Made by a program: the position numbers and the translations under genes. Below, piece after piece: positions 12,741 through 18,908 of a stretch of DNA of 21,799 nucleotides. This DNA is from a virus: positions 1 through 21,799 of the IMG/VR virus record IMGVR_UViG_3300046460_000196; one strand, 5' to 3'. Every line of letters starts with the position of its first letter. Position 1 is the first letter of the stretch. The notes under the pieces are model-generated. The model was not told the DNA's origin. It did no database searches and saw only the letters and a program-made list of their open reading frames with translations.

Positions 12741-13010
12741 TCAATCTCTGCGCCTTTCAAGGCATTCACGGCGCAGCGTAAGGCTATTGATATCCCGGCA
12801 GTCGACCGCGTGATCATCATCATAGTCTTTGGCCTTGTCCTTAGCCTTGTCACAATTGCCATTTTCGTTGCAATTGCCTTTCCCTTTTTGATTGCCGTTG
12901 TTTTTTAAACAGTTTTTGTCTGACTTGTCGCAATTTGAACCGGCATAGGACAGGGATGGCAGAGCCAAGGAGAACAAGAAAGTGCACACAAGGGCCACTA
13001 CGATTCGCAT
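12741..13010 (-). CDS. Small secreted Cys/Asn/Lys-rich protein
   Basis: 89 residues, ATG at 13010 with AGGA 9 nt upstream. Residues 1-23 are a clear Sec signal peptide (MRIVVALVCTFLFSLALPSL then SYAG; cleavage expected after Ala23). The mature 66 residues contain six cysteines (27, 34, 47, 53, 71, 83) in a repeated NC(D/N)..(N)C pattern with many Asn, Lys and Gly, then a Lys/Asp block (KAKDKAKDYDDD) and a basic C-terminus (ECLERRRD). Six cysteines suggest periplasmic disulfides. It is on the strand opposite to the cI operon and has no matched terminator that I see. Likely a lysogenic-conversion or superinfection-exclusion type cargo gene; family not known. Confidence 0.7.
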   Translation of the reverse strand: MRIVVALVCTFLFSLALPSLSYAGSNCDKSDKNCLKNNGNQKGKGNCNENGNCDKAKDKAKDYDDDHAVDCRDINSLTLRRECLERRRD

Positions 13011-13206
13011 AGCTAATATCCTGAGTAGATTGCTTTACAGAAAAAGCTGCCTTCACTCGCGCTATCTGACTATAGCAGACCAAAATCTCCCCTATCCTGC
13101 TTGGCCACGCCACCTATTCGCCTTTCGAACCTGCGACCTGCTTTTCACGAAGCATTGACAAGATCGGGCGCAGACTACTCGCACTCCTTATGAAGTATCC
13201 CTGTTA

Positions 13207-13237
13207 GGCCCGCCACCCCATGCGGGCCATTTTTTTG
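13207..13237 (+). terminator. Plus-strand intrinsic terminator without a plus-strand gene
   Basis: GGCCCGC at 13207-13213 pairs with GCGGGCC at 13222-13228, followed by ATTTTTTT. The preceding 600 nt of plus strand has no convincing gene after the cI-operon terminator at 12577. It may back up that terminator, shield the DUF1654 gene from antisense transcription, or end an unannotated small RNA. The 231-bp gap 13011-13241 otherwise holds no gene; a TTGACA occurs at 13157 but no -10 box stands at a proper distance. Confidence 0.75.
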
Positions 13238-13241
13238 GCTT

Positions 13242-13553
13242 TCAGAAAGGAGCGACCTCCTCCACCGGCTCTAGCACTTCAACCGGCCGATCTTCCTCGG
13301 CGCTCGCCTCCCACTTCAGCGTCACTGACTCGTCGTCGTTGAACGTCATGTCTATGCCGTCGGTCTCGGATAGCAAGCACATAACCTCCTCCCACTCGCG
13401 ATCGCCGTCCGTGTCTAGGCGATGAATCGTTACCCAGCGCTGAATCTGCGCAACCGGGTGATTGATCATTGATGAGACGCGCAGCCCAAGCCTCTCTATC
13501 CCGCTGACTTCCCGTCGCGCTACTGGTTTTTCCTGCTTATTTGGCTTCGCCAT
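13242..13553 (-). CDS. DUF1654-family protein under a LexA box; candidate SOS-controlled antirepressor
   Basis: 103 residues from ATG 13551-13553 (MAKPNKQEKPVARREVSGIE), selected because GGAGG lies 5 nt upstream. The core (SGIERLGLRVSSMINHPVAQ, then VTIHRLD, EWEEVMCLLSETDGIDMTFN, ESVTLKW) matches the DUF1654 pattern known almost only from Pseudomonas and its phages; its biochemical role is not established. The C-terminus is acidic (EPVEEVAPF). The gene faces away from PL, and a LexA box sits 16-31 nt upstream of the start. Position between cI operon and left operators, plus DNA-damage control, suggests a role in prophage induction. Confidence 0.85.
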   Translation of the reverse strand: MAKPNKQEKPVARREVSGIERLGLRVSSMINHPVAQIQRWVTIHRLDTDGDREWEEVMCLLSETDGIDMTFNDDESVTLKWEASAEEDRPVEVLEPVEEVAPF

Positions 13554-13568
13554 CACTGCCTCCAATCA

Positions 13569-13584
13569 CTGTATATGCATCCAG
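13569..13584. promoter_or_regulatory. LexA (SOS) box upstream of the DUF1654 gene
   Basis: CTGTATATGCATCCAG: exact CTG-N10-CAG with an AT-rich 5' half, close to the Pseudomonas consensus CTGTATAAATATACAG. On the minus strand it overlaps a TATACA that could be the -10 box of the DUF1654 promoter (no strong -35 box), so bound LexA would block transcription and DNA damage would release it. Confidence 0.75.
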
Positions 13585-13623
13585 CTGTCGCCAAAGCATA
13601 CGCCATCCCCTGCGAGAAATAAA

Positions 13624-13662
13624 TTAACCGGCGGTATTGACTATAAATATACCGCCGGTTAA
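13624..13662. promoter_or_regulatory. Left operator pair (same 15-mer as at cI/cro)
   Basis: TTAACCGGCGGTATT at 13624-13638 is the inverse of AATACCGCCGGTTAA; TATACCGCCGGTTAA lies at 13648-13662. Both match the operator 15-mer of the cI-cro region and are spaced 24 bp as there. They cover the -35 and -10 boxes of the PL-like promoter. CI bound here and at 10751-10814 could also loop the 2.8 kb between, as in lambda. Confidence 0.88.
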
Positions 13663-13665
13663 TTT
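13637..13665 (+). promoter_or_regulatory. PL-like promoter
   Basis: TTGACT at 13637-13642, 17-bp spacer, TAATTT at 13660-13665 on the plus strand. Same construction as PR, with operators over both boxes. It would drive the leader and all plus-strand early genes towards int. Transcription should start near 13672. Confidence 0.85.
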
Positions 13666-13946
13666 AATCCTATCGCAGCGACACACAGCCACTGCGAAGG
13701 GCCTCAAAGGGCCTGACCGCTCTTTAACAATCAGCGCAATACGAACAAAGACGGCACTGCCTCTACGGCGACCGGAGATCAGATAGCCCCGAAAGGCTAC
13801 CAACGCGAGGACCACCTCGACGGTTGACTAGAGCGAAACGCTCGAACCGCGTGAATGACCCGATAAGCAGAGCCAGCAGGAACGGAACATTTCACTGATG
13901 CACCTGGTTACCCGGGTGCATTGGGAAACCAACCGAGGGCAAGACG
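13666..13946 (+). promoter_or_regulatory. PL leader with BoxA (nut-like site) and hairpins
   Basis: 281 nt without a gene. CGCTCTTTAACAA at 13718-13730 is almost identical to the rRNA/lambdoid BoxA consensus (TGCTCTTTAACA), the binding site of NusB/S10. Downstream, TAGCC-CCGAAA-GGCTA at about 13784-13799 and GAGC-GAAAC-GCTC at 13831-13843 are small hairpins; the second has a GNRA-type pentaloop as in boxB elements. A further hairpin (ATGCACC 13898-13904 with GGTGCAT 13915-13921) precedes the first gene by 25 nt. The set suggests an antitermination leader. Confidence 0.65.
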
Positions 13947-14165
13947 ATGTTCAACATGGCAACCATGGCGGCTGATGAGTGCCGCGAAGATGCGCAAGTT
14001 CTGAGTTTCCGCAAATGGGCCGACAGGGCAGGAAGGCTGCTCGGCCATTACGTTGCTGACGGCTCGGACGATGAAAGCGATTTGTTCGACTTGTACGCTG
14101 ATGGCTGCACGCCATCTGAGGCGGTGATTGAACTTCGTGCACAGCAAGCGACGCTCTCAGCTTGA
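13947..14165 (+). CDS. First gene of the PL operon, unknown function
   Basis: 72 residues (MFNMATMAADECREDAQVLS, then FRKWADRAGRLLGHYVADGS). GAGGG lies about 8 nt upstream. Acidic overall with DDESDLFDLYADG in the middle. In lambda this is the place of N, but this protein is not Arg-rich at its N-terminus and I see no N-like arginine motif. It could be an early host-takeover or kil-type peptide; nothing in the sequence decides this. Confidence 0.65.
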   Translation: MFNMATMAADECREDAQVLSFRKWADRAGRLLGHYVADGSDDESDLFDLYADGCTPSEAVIELRAQQATLSA

Positions 14166-14231
14166 CGATTTCACTGGCTGGCCTTGGCGACAGGGCCAGA
14201 CGGGAAATCAACGGGCAATAAGGAATCGACA

Positions 14232-14906
14232 ATGACTGTGGATATCAGCAACTTCACCATCGCCACCCCGCTTCCAATTTCAGACACGAACCCTATCTCC
14301 CTCGACCTGATCGGTTGGCGAGCGCTGATCGAGTGCCCCAGCGTCATCTCGATGCTTCCCGACGGTTCGCTGCAGATGACAGCGCCCACCCTTGGAGCTT
14401 CCAGTAAAAGCGTCCATCGAACTCGCTGCGAATGGAAAGAACCTGGTTACTGGCCATTTTCTAGTGCTGCAGACCATTGGTGCCGTCAAGAAATGCGGCT
14501 GACGAAGATCAATTCGTTGCAGAAGGTCGTGATCGGCCAAATTCACGTGCAGGGATCCGAGCGCCCTCCGGTGAAGGTGTTTTGGAACAAGGGCAAAATC
14601 ACCATGGGGTTCCGGTCGAGCTACCTCCAAGACGACCCAGTTAACTCGACGGTGCTGGAAAACGTGCCGCTGGGTGCTCTCTTCAAAATCAATATCCACG
14701 CGAATTCAAACGGCGCCGTCTCAGTATCGGCGAGCTGCAACGGCGTCAAATCTACTTCAGCAATCATGCGTCTCGACAGTACATGGGACACGAAAACGCT
14801 CGCCTTCCACGGCGGCGTTTACAACCAGATTGATTACTCCGAAACGACCGATCCTGAAGACGCCTCGATCTGCATCATCAGCGATCTATCGATTACTCAC
14901 ATCTGA
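14232..14906 (+). CDS. Polysaccharide lyase family 7 (alginate lyase-like) protein
   Basis: 224 residues from ATG 14232, selected for AAGGAA 6 nt upstream; the longer frame from 14184 has no ribosome site. The start VDISNFTIATPLP resembles the 'IDLSxWxLxxP' start of PL7 (alginate_lyase2) enzymes. The three family motifs are present in order: RCEWKE (65-70) for R(S/T)ELRE, VVIGQIH (99-105) for Q(I/V)H with Q103 and H105, and FHGGVYNQ (192-199) for YFKAG(V/I)YNQ with Y197. The jelly-roll length fits a single-domain enzyme. PL7 lyases cleave alginate by beta-elimination. No signal peptide is seen, so release would need lysis. Several motif positions are unusual (S to C, L to W, R to K, K to H), so altered substrate or lost activity is possible. 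Confidence 0.82.
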   Translation: MTVDISNFTIATPLPISDTNPISLDLIGWRALIECPSVISMLPDGSLQMTAPTLGASSKSVHRTRCEWKEPGYWPFSSAADHWCRQEMRLTKINSLQKVVIGQIHVQGSERPPVKVFWNKGKITMGFRSSYLQDDPVNSTVLENVPLGALFKINIHANSNGAVSVSASCNGVKSTSAIMRLDSTWDTKTLAFHGGVYNQIDYSETTDPEDASICIISDLSITHI

Positions 14907-15204
14907 TGCCCCTCAAGCTTCAATGGTCAATGCGGACGTAATCTCCGGCTTATACCGGCCACCTGCATTGTTCGGCCCACCCAGCACGGAGGATTGGCAG
15001 CCATGTAACCGACAGATATCGAAGCCCGCCCAATGGCGGCACCTGCGACACGTAGGGAGGTCTTCGTGACGCAAACAAAAGCCCGGTTCCGATCGGGCTT
15101 TTTTACGCCTGCCTTTATCCGTCAGCACTCTCCCCTGCGCCCAACGGCAACCAGCAGGCGGCCAGAGTGCTGACGAATACACGCAACCCCATCGAGGAAT
15201 CGCC
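14907..15204 (+). terminator. 298-bp gap with an intrinsic terminator at 15078-15104
   Basis: AAAGCCCG at 15078-15085 pairs with CGGGCTTT at 15094-15101, followed by three more T. It stands inside the PL operon, after the lyase gene, so genes to the right need read-through (BoxA antitermination) or another promoter. The rest of the gap shows only a 45-codon frame from 14922 without a ribosome site; I do not call it a gene. Confidence 0.85.
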
Positions 15205-15477
15205 ATGCATCCATCCATTCAACAGCGAGTCGACGGGGTTGCCGCCCTGCGTGCTCGTGCAAGCATCGCCACCGCCGCGTTCTACGCCTTGATCGGCCAG
15301 GCATCACCCGCGCAGAAGATTCGCTTCCAGGTGAAGACTGTCGGGCCGAAGGCGTACCACATCGTTGACCTGGTCACCGGCAAGACCTGCGGCTTTCGCT
15401 TCGAACACGCGGCCGCCGTCGACTACGCCATTCAGCTCGAGGAAAAGGCCAACCGCCTGCCGAGAGGTGCGAAATGA
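15205..15477 (+). CDS. Conserved small phage protein, unknown function
   Basis: 90 residues; GAGGAA 5 nt before the ATG. The N-terminal half is helical and Ala-rich (RVDGVAALRARASIATAAFY), the C-terminal half predicts strands (VKTVGPKAYHIVDLVTGKTC, GFRFEHAAAVDYAIQLEE). The pattern 'Y.I.D..TGK..GF...H..A..YA..LE' is a typical small early protein of Pseudomonas prophages. It overlaps the next start (ATGA). Confidence 0.72.
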   Translation: MHPSIQQRVDGVAALRARASIATAAFYALIGQASPAQKIRFQVKTVGPKAYHIVDLVTGKTCGFRFEHAAAVDYAIQLEEKANRLPRGAK

Positions 15478-15788
15478 TCGGAGCACCAATGCCCCACCCG
15501 CGCGACTCGATCATCGCGAACCTGAACCAGCAGTTGGATCACTACTTCGGCGCCGGCAAGAAGGTGCAGGAAATTGCCCCGGGCGTCAGCGGTGAACGGG
15601 AAGCCATGTTCGGCACCTCCCACAGCAACAAGCTGCGGATCGAGCGCAACAAGCAAGCGCCACGGCTGAAGGAACTGGCCGACGCCGGCAAGACCGTCAT
15701 CGAAGCAGCAAAAGAGATGGGCATGGAAGCCAAGCGCGCTAGGCTCATCGCCCGCGAGAACAACATCAAGTTCCCGGGGCCGCCGTGA
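15474..15788 (+). CDS. Small helix-turn-helix-like phage protein
   Basis: 104 residues, ATG overlapping the previous stop (ATGA). C-terminal residues about 66-100 (LKELADAGKTVIEAAKEMGM, EAKRARLIARENNIKF) read as a resolvase-type helix-turn-helix; the rest is basic (SNKLRIERNKQAPR). Probably DNA-binding; target unknown. Confidence 0.7.
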   Translation: MIGAPMPHPRDSIIANLNQQLDHYFGAGKKVQEIAPGVSGEREAMFGTSHSNKLRIERNKQAPRLKELADAGKTVIEAAKEMGMEAKRARLIARENNIKFPGPP

Positions 15789-15869
15789 GACGAATCAGCA
15801 ACCAGGTGCGCCAGCGCCGACGACAGACATGGCTGGATGTACCGGCCCACGGAATTGAAGAGGCAGGCC

Positions 15870-16172
15870 ATGGCCAAAGACAATGCGCAGATTCAGCGAG
15901 ACAAGCGCGCCAAGGGGAAAGCCTTGCTGGAGCGGATCGGCGCCGAGAAGCGGTCGCTGATTGTGTCGAAAGCGCTCGATGATGCGCTTCAGGTGCTCGG
16001 CGAGCGCCACGACTTCGAGGAATGGCAAGAGACGGTGTCGACGTTCCTGATCAACCTGGCCGCCGCGCCCGTCGAAGAGTCCGCCCGCTTCGCCAGCATG
16101 TCGCGACCTGAAATCGTAATTACCGAAAAGCAGTCGCGACAGCTTGAAGAGTTCGCAAAAAACTGCGGCTAA
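15870..16172 (+). CDS. Small helical phage protein, unknown function
   Basis: 100 residues from ATG 15870 (MAKDNAQIQRDKRAKGKALL), with GAGG about 6 nt upstream. The pattern 'NAQIQRDKRAK...L...GA...S..VSKALDDALQVLGERHDFEEW' looks like a short ribbon- or helix-type DNA-binding protein, with a C-terminal TEKQSRQLEEF helix. Same strand as the preceding genes, followed by the convergent 314-residue gene. The overlapping frame starting with GTG at 15785 has shadow composition and is not called. Confidence 0.68.
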   Translation: MAKDNAQIQRDKRAKGKALLERIGAEKRSLIVSKALDDALQVLGERHDFEEWQETVSTFLINLAAAPVEESARFASMSRPEIVITEKQSRQLEEFAKNCG

Positions 16173-16187
16173 CAATCACGCACCAAA

Positions 16188-16215
16188 GGAAAGCTCAAAT
16201 AGGTGCAAGCTTTCC
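16188..16215. terminator. Hairpin between convergent genes
   Basis: GGAAAGCT at 16188-16195 and AGCTTTCC at 16208-16215 form an 8-bp stem with a 12-nt loop that includes the stop codon of the minus-strand gene. U-tracts are short (TTTGG on minus), so termination is likely weak but may work both ways. Confidence 0.45.
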
Positions 16216-17139
16216 ATCAATCATTTGCAGTGGCCGTTCGAACTCAAGCCTGCGCCCGGTGACATTATGATCTTCGGGATGATTTTCTGCCTTGAACATT
16301 CGTTCATGACAAGAGTTTGAAGCTTTCAACTCAGTATCAAACAACGAATAAATCATTTTAAATGGCTGCCCCCCGGTGACATATTCAACTTCTCCGTAGA
16401 CACTGAGCATCCCGAACCCGTCATCAGAGGGTGAGATCCCATCTGCCACCCATTGGAAGTCACTATTAAATAAACATGTAACATATGTTCCATCACCCAG
16501 CTTGAATTTAGTCATATGTAGAAGCAGCCCGATCGACAGAATAATTTTCGGCCTTTGCAATTCCAAGGAACTCTGGCAAAAAACAATCCCCACAGATTTT
16601 AGCACCTTGAAAAATTCAAGCATAAATTCATGAGGCGTAAATACAGGCCTAACTTTTATAAAACCAAGCAGATGTTGCAACACCAAAAATTCTGATCTGG
16701 TTATTTTATCATTCGCCAAAACGCAAGTTTTACTACATTCATCCTCTATAAATACGCTCTTTAAAATATCACCCACCTGCTTCCGAGACATATTCAGATG
16801 TTCTCTTAGGCTTGCATTCGAACAACTGCGTAGCTGATGCACCAAGAGATACATCACATAAGAGGGAAATCTCTTCGTGATATCTAATTTTTTTTCAGAA
16901 CCAATATAATCCATACCGTACTTGAAGGCCAGATAAAAAGCATCAAGAGACTTGTTAGTTATTCCCTGATCACGCACATCATTATGCGCAACGAAGTTGG
17001 CAACCTCCCTAAACACTTGGAAAGAACGTGAGTACTCTCGAAGTCGCAGTATAACAACCTCAACATCCTCATCATTAAAGTCGCCGCGCTGTATACGATC
17101 AATGGTTCTTTGAGTTTTAAGTTTTTCAATTGGCTTCAT
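16195..17139 (-). CDS. AT-rich cargo gene, unknown function (314 residues)
   Basis: ATG at 17139 with GAGGG 5 nt upstream. Opposite in strand to the surrounding early genes and clearly AT-richer, with A/T-ending codons; signs of late acquisition. The N-terminal 60 residues are helical and charged (REYSRSFQVFREVANFVAHN, then DVRDQGITNKSLD). Residues about 95-130 contain LREHLNMSRKQVGDILKSVF, a possible winged or plain helix-turn-helix. The second half alternates strands and short helices with five or more cysteines and no obvious nuclease, NTPase or membrane motif. I do not recognise a family. By position and composition it is a moron; phage defence or lysogenic conversion are reasonable but untested roles. 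Confidence 0.8.
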   Translation of the reverse strand: MKPIEKLKTQRTIDRIQRGDFNDEDVEVVILRLREYSRSFQVFREVANFVAHNDVRDQGITNKSLDAFYLAFKYGMDYIGSEKKLDITKRFPSYVMYLLVHQLRSCSNASLREHLNMSRKQVGDILKSVFIEDECSKTCVLANDKITRSEFLVLQHLLGFIKVRPVFTPHEFMLEFFKVLKSVGIVFCQSSLELQRPKIILSIGLLLHMTKFKLGDGTYVTCLFNSDFQWVADGISPSDDGFGMLSVYGEVEYVTGGQPFKMIYSLFDTELKASNSCHERMFKAENHPEDHNVTGRRLEFERPLQMIDGKLAPI

Positions 17140-17182
17140 AAAAACCCTCGTTGCGGACAGTTTTTCAACAATAGAACGCGTC

Positions 17183-17210
17183 TATTTAATACCAAAAGCT
17201 CAAGCACCAA
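17183..17210 (-). promoter_or_regulatory. Candidate promoter of the 314-residue gene
   Basis: Minus strand TTGGTG (complement of 17205-17210), 16-bp spacer, TAAATA (complement of 17183-17188), in the AT-rich 113-bp gap between this gene and the divergent methyltransferase. Weak match, by eye. Confidence 0.35.
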
Positions 17211-17252
17211 TATCCCATTTCAACGAATCACGCCAGCCGGCGAGGATCAACA

Positions 17253-18176
17253 ATGCCTACAGCAATCGATTTGTTCGCCGGGCTCGGCGGATGGTCAACC
17301 GGTGCCCGCAATGCAGGTATCGACGTTCTTTGGGCCGCTAATCACTGGCCGGTCGCGGTTGAGTGGCACAGCGCCAACCACCCGAACACACAACACGTCT
17401 GCCAAGATCTGCACCAGGCGCAATGGGATAAAGTGCCAGCCCACGATCTACTGCTGGCCTCCCCATGCTGCCAGGGGCACTCGAAAGCTCGTGGTAAGAA
17501 GTCGGGAAACCCGCAGCACGATTCCTCGCGCTCGACAGCGTGGGCAGTAGTGTCGGCGTTGGAGTTTCACCGGCCTGAAGCAGGACTGGTAGAAAACGTC
17601 GAAGAGTTCACCGACTGGGCGCTGTACCCGGCCTGGGTCGCGGCAGTGCAGGCGCTGGGCTACCAAGTCGCGCCCCACGTCGTGGACTGCGCTGACTTGG
17701 GCGTGCCGCAACACCGCGTCCGACTATTCTTGGTCCTGACCCGCAGCAAGGCGCCGCTGATGCTCGAACTGCACCGGCGCCAGCACGTCCCTGCTGCCAG
17801 CTTCCTCAACTTCGACGCCGGGCGCTGGTCCCCCATCGAGAAGCCGGGGCGGGCTCAGGCCACGCTGGAACGTGTGCGCAATGGCCGCGAGCGCTTCGGC
17901 GAGCGCTTCATCATGCCTTACTATGGCAAGGGCTCTGGGCTGACTGGCCGTGACATCAACCGGCCCATTGGCACTATCACCACCTTGGACCGCTGGGCGC
18001 TGGTGAACGGCGACCGCATGCGGATGCTCAGCGCTGACGAAGCTCTGACTGCTCAGTCATTCCCGGCTGATATCCTGCGCCCGGATAACCACCGCATGAC
18101 CATGCACCTAGCCGGCAATGCGGTACCACCCTTGGCCGGGCAACGGATTATAGAAGCTCTAATAGTTGCTGCATGA
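17253..18176 (+). CDS. DNA cytosine-C5 methyltransferase (orphan)
   Basis: 307 residues. All main C5-MTase motifs are visible: motif I DLFAGLGGWSTGA (6-18, AdoMet binding), motif IV SPCCQGHS (P71-C72, catalytic Cys), motif VI ENVEE (114-118), motif VIII QHRVRLF (153-159) and motif X GNAVPP (288-293). The target-recognition region between about 165 and 255 is short, fitting a compact phage enzyme. CGAGG is 7 nt before the ATG. It uses GC-rich codons like the phage core, unlike its two AT-rich neighbours. No restriction enzyme is recognisable nearby, so it is probably an orphan that protects phage DNA from host restriction or alters expression. Confidence 0.93.
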   Translation: MPTAIDLFAGLGGWSTGARNAGIDVLWAANHWPVAVEWHSANHPNTQHVCQDLHQAQWDKVPAHDLLLASPCCQGHSKARGKKSGNPQHDSSRSTAWAVVSALEFHRPEAGLVENVEEFTDWALYPAWVAAVQALGYQVAPHVVDCADLGVPQHRVRLFLVLTRSKAPLMLELHRRQHVPAASFLNFDAGRWSPIEKPGRAQATLERVRNGRERFGERFIMPYYGKGSGLTGRDINRPIGTITTLDRWALVNGDRMRMLSADEALTAQSFPADILRPDNHRMTMHLAGNAVPPLAGQRIIEALIVAA

Positions 18177-18183
18177 CCTGCCC

Positions 18184-18891
18184 TCAGCGAATAAACTTTC
18201 CTTTCAAATATTGCTCAGAAAGTGCTAAGCGGCGGTTGAAATCTTGAGTGAACTCATCACCGTCCTCACTCAAATCGTCATGGAGAACATCCCTACGTTT
18301 TTTTTGGAGTTCTGAATGTGCTGCACGCATGTCATCTGCCTCCAAAGGATTCATTATCATAAAATAGGAGCGAACATACACACCAAGCTCAAGCTCCAAC
18401 GTTACGAGCTGCGCAACTATAGTTCGCAGTTTATCACCCCAAACAACATCAGCCTCAAGAAGATCGGATAATAATATAATCCGAATATCCTCGGCCGCCT
18501 TGAAACGACGGCTATAGGCCTTACTTAGCCCTTGAAATCTTTCAACTTCAGGGTCGATCGAGCGCTTTTCATTGTCGTCAGCAGATGTTTCGGAAGTCAT
18601 GACTACAGGGTGACGAATGCGCTTTATTGCCTCTCTATACTTATAAATACTGATTAAGAGTTTTCGTGCAAGGTCGTGATCAGATGTCGCCCTTAACTGC
18701 CAACGCCATGCGTTAATTCCTGCAGCTGCTACGCATACGGCAATGATCGTTGCTAGTGCCCCAAGGATCTCGAAGAGGTCGTGCACATTATTAATTGTGA
18801 AAAAATTACTTTTAATTGGAATCTCAGCCCAGACTGCGCCACATCCAAATAGCAAAAAACAAATCAGCCATACAGCCCAATCACGTCTCAT
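18184..18891 (-). CDS. Membrane-anchored cargo protein, unknown function
   Basis: 235 residues, ATG at 18891 with GGAGGG 5 nt upstream. Two hydrophobic helices (about 5-22 and 38-60) form a hairpin with a short outside loop, followed by a long cytosolic helical, charged domain (HDLARKLLISIYKYREAIKR, later VERFQGLSKAYSRRFKAAED and DFNRRLALSEQYLKGKFIR). AT-richer than the phage core and opposite in strand. It ends 7 nt from the convergent methyltransferase stop, with no terminator between. Not recognised; two-helix anchors with a cytosolic helical sensor are common in superinfection-exclusion and abortive-infection proteins. Confidence 0.78.
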   Translation of the reverse strand: MRRDWAVWLICFLLFGCGAVWAEIPIKSNFFTINNVHDLFEILGALATIIAVCVAAAGINAWRWQLRATSDHDLARKLLISIYKYREAIKRIRHPVVMTSETSADDNEKRSIDPEVERFQGLSKAYSRRFKAAEDIRIILLSDLLEADVVWGDKLRTIVAQLVTLELELGVYVRSYFMIMNPLEADDMRAAHSELQKKRRDVLHDDLSEDGDEFTQDFNRRLALSEQYLKGKFIR

Positions 18892-18908
18892 ACGAACCCT
18901 CCAGACAT

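Noticed and set aside
13137-13241. Possible tRNA-like fold near the plus-strand terminator
   Set aside because: No CCA end, no T-loop GTTCRA or anticodon arm could be placed.
14674-15069. Plus-strand frame running from the lyase gene into the gap
   Set aside because: First two thirds are a frame shadow of the lyase; the rest has no ribosome site.
15785-15982. GTG-started frame (65 codons) overlapping the preceding stop
   Set aside because: Although GTGA overlaps, the second half is a +1 shadow of the better gene from 15870 and the composition is Arg/Gln-rich shadow type.
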